DNA of 64,000 nucleotides from Nocardia mangyaensis (lineage in GTDB: Bacteria > Actinomycetota > Actinomycetes > Mycobacteriales > Mycobacteriaceae): positions 2,170,001 through 2,234,000 of the forward strand of contig NZ_CP018082.1 in the NCBI RefSeq assembly GCF_001886715.1. The letters run 5' to 3'. This document shows positions 58,937 to 64,000 of the stretch, in pieces (position 1 is the first letter of the stretch; each line of letters begins with the position of its first letter). The translations under genes and the position numbers were made by a program. The notes under the pieces were generated by a model. It saw nothing but the letters and a program-made list of their open reading frames with translations. It made no database searches and was not told where the DNA came from.

Positions 58937-60556
58937 ATGACCATGACGGACTTGCTTTTTCGAGACATCGCCATCGTCGACGGCACTGGCGGCCCGCGCA
59001 CTCGCGGTGATGTGCTGCTCCGCGACGGCCGCATCGCCGAGACCGGCCCGCCGGGATCGATCGGTTCCGAGGCGAGAGTGCTTCCGGTGGCACCGGGGTC
59101 GGTGCTCGCGCCCGGGTTCATCGACATGCACGCGCATTCCGACCTCGCCCTGCTCACCGACCCCGGCCATCTCCCGAAGATCACCCAGGGCGTGACCACC
59201 GAGGTGATCGGCCAGGACGGCCTGTCCTACGCGCCGATCGACGACGCCGCACTCGCGGTGGTGCGCAGGCAGATCGCGGGCTGGAACGGCAACCCGGCCG
59301 ACTTCGATTTCTCCTGGCGCACCGTGGCCCAGTACCTGGACCGGCTCGACGAGGGCATCACGCCCAATGCCGCCTACCTGGTCCCGCAGGGCACCCTGCG
59401 CCTGCTCGTCGTCGGCAGTGAGCAACGCGCGGCCACCACCGCCGAGATCGACCGGATGTGCGCGCTGCTGACACAGAGTCTCGACGAGGGCGCGGTCGGC
59501 ATGTCGAGCGGGCTCACCTACACGCCCGGAATGTACGCCGACACCGGCGAATTGGCTGCGCTCTGTTCGGTCGTCGCCGCCTACGGTGGCTTCTACGCCC
59601 CACACACCCGCTCCTACGGGGCGGGCGCGCTCGAGGCCTACGCGGAGATGATCGGCCTGGCCGAATCCACCGGCTGCGCACTGCATCTCACCCACGCCAC
59701 CATGAACTTCGGCGTGAACCGCGGGCGCGCACCGGAATTCCTCGCCCTGCTCGCGCGGGCCCGCGCCGACGGCTGTGACATCACCCTCGACACCTATCCC
59801 TACCTGCCCGGCTCGACGACGCTGTCGGCGCTGCTGCCGAGCTGGGCCATGTCCGGTGGTCCCGATGCCGCGCTGGCCCGACTCGACGACCCGGCCGAGC
59901 GCGCCAGGATCACCGCCGATGTCGACGTCAACGGCTCGGACGGCTGCCACGGCGTCACCGTCGAATGGGAGACCATCCAGATCAGCGGCGTCGGCGACGA
60001 CGCACTCGCCGAGTACGTGGGCCGCACGGTCGCCGAGATCGCCGCCGATCGCGGTGCGGCGCCCGCCGAGGTGTTCTTCGACCTGCTGCGCCGCGACCAG
60101 CTGGCCACCACCATCCTGCAGCACGTCGGCCACGAGGAGAACGTGCGCGCGATCATGGTCGACCCCGGTCACATGGGCGGCAGCGACGGCCTGCTCGTCG
60201 GCGCTCGCCCGCACCCGCGTGCCTGGGGCACGTTCCCGCGCTATCTGTCCCGCTACGTGCGCGAACTCGGGGTGCTCGGTCTCGAGGAGTGCGTGCACCA
60301 CCTCACCGGTCGGCCCGCCGCCAGGTTGCGGCTGGCCGACCGCGGACTCGTCCGCACCGGCTACGCCGCCGACCTGGTCGTCTTCGACCCGGCGACGATC
60401 CACGACACGGCCACCTTCGAACATCCCCAACAGCAGGCGCGCGGCATCCAGCATGTGCTGGTCAACGGCGAATTCGCCGTGGCGGACGGCGCCGCGACCG
60501 GTGCGCTCGCCGGACGTGCCCTGCGGATGGACGCCACGCGACAGGAGACCCGATGA
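58937..60556 (+). CDS. N-acyl-D-amino acid deacylase (D-aminoacylase family amidohydrolase)
   Basis: Product of 539 residues; the ATG at 58943 is an alternative start two codons later. Amidohydrolase superfamily: the first metal site HAH in APGFIDMHAHSDLALLTDP, QGVTTEVIGQDGLSYAP, MSSGLTYTPGMYADTGELAA, and HLTHATMNFGVNRG further on, then PRAWGTFPRYLSRYVRELGV and a C-terminal GYAADLVVFDPATIHD. The family removes N-acyl groups from D-amino acids. It starts 4 nt after the deaminase and overlaps the aldolase gene (ATGA), so the product feeding the PLP enzyme is plausible. Confidence 0.92.
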   Translation: MTMTDLLFRDIAIVDGTGGPRTRGDVLLRDGRIAETGPPGSIGSEARVLPVAPGSVLAPGFIDMHAHSDLALLTDPGHLPKITQGVTTEVIGQDGLSYAPIDDAALAVVRRQIAGWNGNPADFDFSWRTVAQYLDRLDEGITPNAAYLVPQGTLRLLVVGSEQRAATTAEIDRMCALLTQSLDEGAVGMSSGLTYTPGMYADTGELAALCSVVAAYGGFYAPHTRSYGAGALEAYAEMIGLAESTGCALHLTHATMNFGVNRGRAPEFLALLARARADGCDITLDTYPYLPGSTTLSALLPSWAMSGGPDAALARLDDPAERARITADVDVNGSDGCHGVTVEWETIQISGVGDDALAEYVGRTVAEIAADRGAAPAEVFFDLLRRDQLATTILQHVGHEENVRAIMVDPGHMGGSDGLLVGARPHPRAWGTFPRYLSRYVRELGVLGLEECVHHLTGRPAARLRLADRGLVRTGYAADLVVFDPATIHDTATFEHPQQQARGIQHVLVNGEFAVADGAATGALAGRALRMDATRQETR

Positions 60557-61194
60557 ACCCGCTGCTCAGCTCGTCCTCGCGCGCCATGGAGGTGATCCGC
60601 GCCGACCGCGCGATCACCGTGGTCCGCGCCCCGGAGATCCCCGACCCGGTGGCCCTCGCCGAAGCGCTCGCCGGTGCCGGTCTGCGCGCCGTCGAACTGA
60701 CCTTCACCACGCTGGGCGTGCTCGACGCGATCAGCAAGGCGACCGCGGTCACCGATGCGGTGATCGGCGTCGGCACCGTGACCACGCGTGCGCAGGCCGA
60801 GGCCGCGATCGGGGTCGGCGCCCAGTTCCTGGTGACGCCCGCGCTCCGGCCCGAGGTCGCCGAAGTGGCCGTCGAGCATTCGATTCCGGTGATCATGGGC
60901 GCCTTCACGCCCTCGGAGGTATTGGCGGCGGCCGAGATGGGCGCGGCGGCGGTGAAGATCTTCCCGGCCCGCGCGCTCGGCCCGGCCTATCTGAGAGATC
61001 TGCTGGGGCCGTTCCCGCACCTGTTCCTGATCCCGTCCGGTGGCGTCAACACCCACAACGCGCGTGAGTTCCTCCACGCGGGCGCGATCGCCGTCACCGC
61101 GGGCACCGACGTGGTCGCCCCCGCCGACGTCGCGAGCGCGCGCTGGTCCCGCATCGGCTCCCACGCCGCACGCTTCGTCCATTCGCTTGATTGA
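60553..61194 (+). CDS. eda: 2-dehydro-3-deoxyphosphogluconate (KDPG/KHG) aldolase
   Basis: Product of 213 residues, overlapping the deacylase stop by ATGA. The TIM-barrel class I aldolase motifs are visible: RAITVVRAPEIPDPVALAEA, LRAVELTFTTLGVLDAI (general-base Glu in VELTF), GVGTVTTRAQAEAAIGVGAQ, and the Schiff-base lysine in GAAAVKIFPARALGPAYLRD, with IPSGGVNTHNAREFLHAGAI closing. It splits KDPG to pyruvate and glyceraldehyde 3-phosphate. With the KDG kinase it forms the lower half of an Entner-Doudoroff-like branch. Confidence 0.93.
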   Translation: MNPLLSSSSRAMEVIRADRAITVVRAPEIPDPVALAEALAGAGLRAVELTFTTLGVLDAISKATAVTDAVIGVGTVTTRAQAEAAIGVGAQFLVTPALRPEVAEVAVEHSIPVIMGAFTPSEVLAAAEMGAAAVKIFPARALGPAYLRDLLGPFPHLFLIPSGGVNTHNAREFLHAGAIAVTAGTDVVAPADVASARWSRIGSHAARFVHSLD

Positions 61195-61205
61195 GAGGTA
61201 TCCCC

Positions 61206-62654
61206 ATGGGCGCCACTGTCGACTGGTTGCGCACCACCACCCCCGGGTTGCTGGTGCTGTGCGGTCTCGCGATCGCCGTACTCCTCATCGCCATCATCAA
61301 GGTCAAACTGGAGCCGTTCGTCGCGCTGCTGCTGACCGGTCTGGTGCTGGCCCTGGCCGCCGGGCTACCGGTCGCCGAGATCGTCGGTACGCCACTGAAA
61401 GCCGGTGAGTCACTCCTGGAAACGGGCTTCGGCGCAATCCTCGGCCACATCGCGGTGATCATCGGGCTGGGCACCGTGCTCGGCGCGATCCTCGAACGCT
61501 CCGGCGGCGCCGACGTGCTCACCGACAAGCTGCTGCGGGTGTTCGGCGAGAAGGGCGCGCCGGTCGCGATGGGCCTGCTCGGACTCATCTTCGGCATCCC
61601 GGTGTTCTTCGACATCGGCATCTTCGTCCTCGCGCCGCTGGTCTACGTCGCGGCCAAGCGGGGCGGTCGCTCGCTGGTGCTCTACGCCATGCCGATGCTA
61701 GCCGGACTGTCCATGACGCACGCGTTCCTGCCGCCGCATCCCGGTCCGGTCGCCCTCGGCGGTCTGCTCGGAGTGAGCCTGGGGTGGTTGATCATCATGG
61801 GATTCGTCTGCGGCATTCCGGGATTCATCGCCGCGGGCATCATGTGGGGCGCCTATATCGGCAAGCGTGTGCAGGTCGACGTGCCGAAGGAGTTCGTGCC
61901 GCTCGAGCCCAACGCCGCCACCGAATCCGAGCCCATCACCGGGTCCGACGGTTCCGGCGGCACGGCCGTGCTCACCAAGTCGCCGCCGTCGGTGGCGCTG
62001 ATCGGCGCGATCATCGCGATTCCGCTGGTCCTGATTCTCGGCGCCACCTTCGGTTACCAACTACTCGACCAGGATTCGGCCGTTCTGCAGGTGCTCACCT
62101 TCTTCGGTACACCCGCGGTCGCCCTGCTCATCACGGTGCTCGTGGCGTTCTACGTCCTCGGCATCCGGCGCGGGTCGACCGTGCAGGAACTGAGCACCAT
62201 CACGGCCGAATCGCTCAAGCCGGTCGGCATGGTGCTGCTGGTGGTCGGGGCGGGGGCCTTCTTCGGCAAGGTCATCTCCGCCACCGGCATCGGCACCGCC
62301 CTCGCCGACACCATGTCCGCGGCCGGCCTGCCGGTGATCGTGCTCGCCTACCTGATCAGCTGCGGCCTGCGCATCGCCCAGGGCTCGGCCACGGTCGCCA
62401 TCGTCACCACCGGCGGCATCGTCGCGCCGCTGGTCGCCGACCAGGGCTACTCCCAGATGGCGATCGCCCTGATCGCCATGGCCATCGCCGCGGGCTCGAT
62501 CATCCTCAGCCACGTCAACGACGGCGGCTTCTGGATCATCGCCAAGTACTTCAACATGACCGTGAAGCAGACCCTGCAGACCTGGACGGTGCTCGAAACC
62601 ATCCTGTCGGTGGTGAGCTTCGCGGTGGCGGCGTTGCTGTTCTCGATCCTCTAG
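61206..62654 (+). CDS. GntP-family gluconate/sugar-acid:H+ symporter
   Basis: Product of 482 residues from the ATG at 61206 with GAGAGG upstream. About 12-14 hydrophobic segments; GntP signatures include GFGAILGHIAVIIGLGTVLG, GLIFGIPVFFDIGIFVLAPL, SMTHAFLPPHPGPVALGGLL and SHVNDGGFWIIAKYFNMT. The family imports gluconate and related sugar acids. As last gene of the operon it should import the substrate of the deacylase/deaminase, possibly an N-acylated amino sugar acid. A hairpin follows 12 nt after the stop. Confidence 0.94.
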   Translation: MGATVDWLRTTTPGLLVLCGLAIAVLLIAIIKVKLEPFVALLLTGLVLALAAGLPVAEIVGTPLKAGESLLETGFGAILGHIAVIIGLGTVLGAILERSGGADVLTDKLLRVFGEKGAPVAMGLLGLIFGIPVFFDIGIFVLAPLVYVAAKRGGRSLVLYAMPMLAGLSMTHAFLPPHPGPVALGGLLGVSLGWLIIMGFVCGIPGFIAAGIMWGAYIGKRVQVDVPKEFVPLEPNAATESEPITGSDGSGGTAVLTKSPPSVALIGAIIAIPLVLILGATFGYQLLDQDSAVLQVLTFFGTPAVALLITVLVAFYVLGIRRGSTVQELSTITAESLKPVGMVLLVVGAGAFFGKVISATGIGTALADTMSAAGLPVIVLAYLISCGLRIAQGSATVAIVTTGGIVAPLVADQGYSQMAIALIAMAIAAGSIILSHVNDGGFWIIAKYFNMTVKQTLQTWTVLETILSVVSFAVAALLFSIL

Positions 62655-62666
62655 CGCCGAACGCGC

Positions 62667-62705
62667 CGAGCCGGGTCGTCCCCTCAGGGATCGGCCCGGC
62701 TCGGT
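62667..62705. terminator. Hairpin between gntP-like and convergent tetR genes
   Basis: Stem CCGAGCCGGG / CCCGGCTCGG (10 bp, 19-nt loop) between convergent genes. Confidence 0.7.
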
Positions 62706-62723
62706 GGGTTGTGGGCGTGGTGG

Positions 62724-63287
62724 TCAGCGGGAATCGCCGGTCCTGTGCAGTGCGTGCACCAAGCGGGCGAGGGCCGGGCGGGGATCGGCCGCCCGCTCGA
62801 ATCCGCCGAGGCGGTGCACGACGGCACCGTCGAGGTAGTCGACGAGGATCGCGGTGTCGGCGGGCGAGATGCCGACCTGGGCCGCCATCTCGACGGCCCA
62901 GTCGCGGAGGCGATGGTGTGCGCGGTGCAGTGCGTCGTGCAACGCCGGTACCGTCGGCGCCTCGCCGAACAGGGCGAGGCGGGCCCGGGTGCGGACGCGG
63001 TCGGTCGTGGTGGTGTGGGTCAGGAACAGTGCCAGCCCGTCGACGAGGTGATCGACGGTGGCCGGGGCGGGCGCTCGGTTCAGTGCCGCCCAGTCGGCGT
63101 GATCACGCTGTTCGAGGCGGTCGGCGAGCCCGCACAGCAGTGCGTCACGGGTGCGGAAATAGTTCGAGGTCGATCCCGTGGGCAGGCCTGCCGCCTCGTC
63201 CACCGCGCGATGGGTCAGCGCGCGCGAACCACGGGTGCCGAGCACCTCGATGGCGGCGTCGAGAACCCGGTCGCGGTGGGAGATCAC
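62724..63287 (-). CDS. TetR family regulator of the adjacent FAD monooxygenase
   Basis: Product of 187 residues. The helix-turn-helix reads HRDRVLDAAIEVLGTRGSRA then LTHRAVDEAAGLPTGSTSNY, followed by FRTRDALLCGLADRLEQRDH; the C-terminal domain is of TetR_C-type. It is divergent from an FAD monooxygenase gene with three palindromic operators between them, one lying 9 bp from the start of this gene, so strong autorepression is likely. Confidence 0.93.
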   Translation of the reverse strand: MISHRDRVLDAAIEVLGTRGSRALTHRAVDEAAGLPTGSTSNYFRTRDALLCGLADRLEQRDHADWAALNRAPAPATVDHLVDGLALFLTHTTTTDRVRTRARLALFGEAPTVPALHDALHRAHHRLRDWAVEMAAQVGISPADTAILVDYLDGAVVHRLGGFERAADPRPALARLVHALHRTGDSR

Positions 63288-63295
63288 ACGGTGAT

Positions 63296-63351
63296 ACTAC
63301 GCCCGTAGTGACGATGACTACATTTGTAGTGGCAGTCACTACGAATGTAGT
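63296..63351. promoter_or_regulatory. Three phased TetR operators ACTAC-N4-GTAGT
   Basis: Perfect palindromic half-sites occur at 63296-63309 (spacer GCCC), 63317-63330 (ATTT) and 63338-63351 (GAAT). Start-to-start distances are exactly 21 bp, two turns of B-DNA. The sites fill the start region of the divergent promoters. Confidence 0.85.
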
Positions 63352-63444
63352 AGGTTTCTGATGACTTGCCGGCCGCCGACCGACCCGCTCGAACCGAGCG
63401 GCGGGAAATGCCGGGACCGGTTCGCGTCGAGGGAGGGAGTGTCG

Positions 63445-64000
63445 ATGTCCACAGCGGTGGTTGTCGGGGGCGGTATCGGCGGAATGGCCGCGGCGGTGGC
63501 GCTGCGGGCGCGGGGCTGGTCGGTGCAGGTGTATGAGCAGGCGTCGGAGATCGCCGAGGTGGGTTCGGGAATCGGGTTGTGGCCCAATGCCTTGCGTGCA
63601 CTCGATGCGCTTGGTGTAGGCACCGCGGTGCGGGACAGTGCGATAGAGGAGCAGTCGGCCGGGATTCGCGACGCGCGCGGCCGCTGGCTCTCGCGCACCG
63701 ACGCGGCCACGATGCGCCGGCGCTTCGGTGCGCCCGTGATGATCCACCGCGCCGCGCTGCTCGACATCCTGCGCGCGGAGGTGCCCGACAGTGTCGTGCG
63801 CACCGGCGTCGCGGTGGAATCGGTGGATTGCGACGGCACCGTGACCCATGCCGCGGACACCGCGACCGCTGATCTGATCGTGGGCGCCGACGGCATCCGC
63901 AGTGTGGTCCGGCGCGCGGTCTGTGGGGAGGTGTCCGCACGCTATGCCGGGTACACCGTGTGGCGCGCGGTGGTCGAGATCGACCGGCCATTGACCGAAT
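63445..64000 (+). CDS. FAD-dependent monooxygenase, N-terminal part (3' truncated by window)
   Basis: The first 185 residues are in the window, starting at the ATG at 63445 behind GGGAGGGA; the frame is still open at base 64000. The FAD-binding Rossmann motif STAVVVGGGIGGMAAAVALR, the GIGLWPNALRALDALG segment, the flavin-interacting arginine region IHRAALLDILRAEVPD and the second FAD motif LIVGADGIRSVVRRAV are those of group A aromatic hydroxylases (salicylate/6-hydroxynicotinate 3-monooxygenase type). Substrate unknown. It is likely repressed by the divergent TetR protein. Confidence 0.93.
   Translation, partial: MSTAVVVGGGIGGMAAAVALRARGWSVQVYEQASEIAEVGSGIGLWPNALRALDALGVGTAVRDSAIEEQSAGIRDARGRWLSRTDAATMRRRFGAPVMIHRAALLDILRAEVPDSVVRTGVAVESVDCDGTVTHAADTATADLIVGADGIRSVVRRAVCGEVSARYAGYTVWRAVVEIDRPLTE

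Overview
The window is GC-rich actinobacterial chromosome, most likely from a mycolate-containing genus such as Nocardia (order Mycobacteriales). From memory, the order rpsA - coaE(GrpB fusion) - uvrB - universal stress protein - uvrA - infC - rpmI - rplT - rRNA methyltransferase - pheS - pheT follows the same backbone in Mycobacterium tuberculosis, and individual proteins (S1, IF-3, DosR, DosS, TsnR-like) look close to their mycobacterial counterparts. The genus is an inference. No tRNA, rRNA, CRISPR array, prophage or intact insertion sequence was seen.

Layout. 1-8.8 kb is accessory: the end of an amino-acid ABC ATPase, a MerR regulator divergent from two membrane genes, a LysR regulator divergent from an FAD oxidoreductase, an SPFH/ribbon-helix-helix pair, a LuxR regulator and a methyltransferase. 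9-17 kb is the rpsA-coaE-uvrB backbone with a secreted Ig-like protein, a DUF402 protein, a glyoxalase and an AraC regulator. 17.4-23.3 kb holds a universal stress protein, a reverse-strand group (PAS-PAS-GGDEF cyclase, ABM-fold protein, HelD) and a lone ketosynthase. 23.3-26.8 kb is a hypoxia module: a DosS-type haem sensor kinase, a RafH-type ribosome hibernation factor and a DosR-type regulator, with a good DosR box in the dosS/rafH intergenic region.

26.8-41 kb contains two hairpin repeats, uvrA, two tandem paralogous micro-genes (32 and 34 aa), the infC-rpmI-rplT translation operon (infC with an AUC start and a long leader), an rRNA methyltransferase, a TetR/efflux pair, a Uma2-family gene flanked by 219-bp direct repeats, and pheST. 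41-49.3 kb carries a two-domain TerD/TerA protein with three neighbours, then a complete conservon (NIT-domain kinase, roadblock, DUF742, small GTPase). 49.4-55.2 kb has a secreted lipase, a TetR regulator, a sugar acetyltransferase, PEP carboxylase and a tiny secreted protein.

55.3-62.7 kb is a coherent catabolic locus. RidA, IclR and a PfkB sugar-acid kinase lie on one strand; divergently come a PLP deaminase, an N-acyl-D-amino-acid deacylase, a KDPG-type aldolase and a GntP permease. Together they could take an N-acylated 2-amino sugar acid (for example N-acetyl-D-glucosaminate) to pyruvate and glyceraldehyde 3-phosphate. The window closes with a TetR regulator and a truncated FAD monooxygenase that share three palindromic operators spaced exactly 21 bp apart.

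A recurring feature is the leaderless gene: at least ten genes have a TANNNT -10 element ending 6-8 nt before the start codon and no Shine-Dalgarno sequence.
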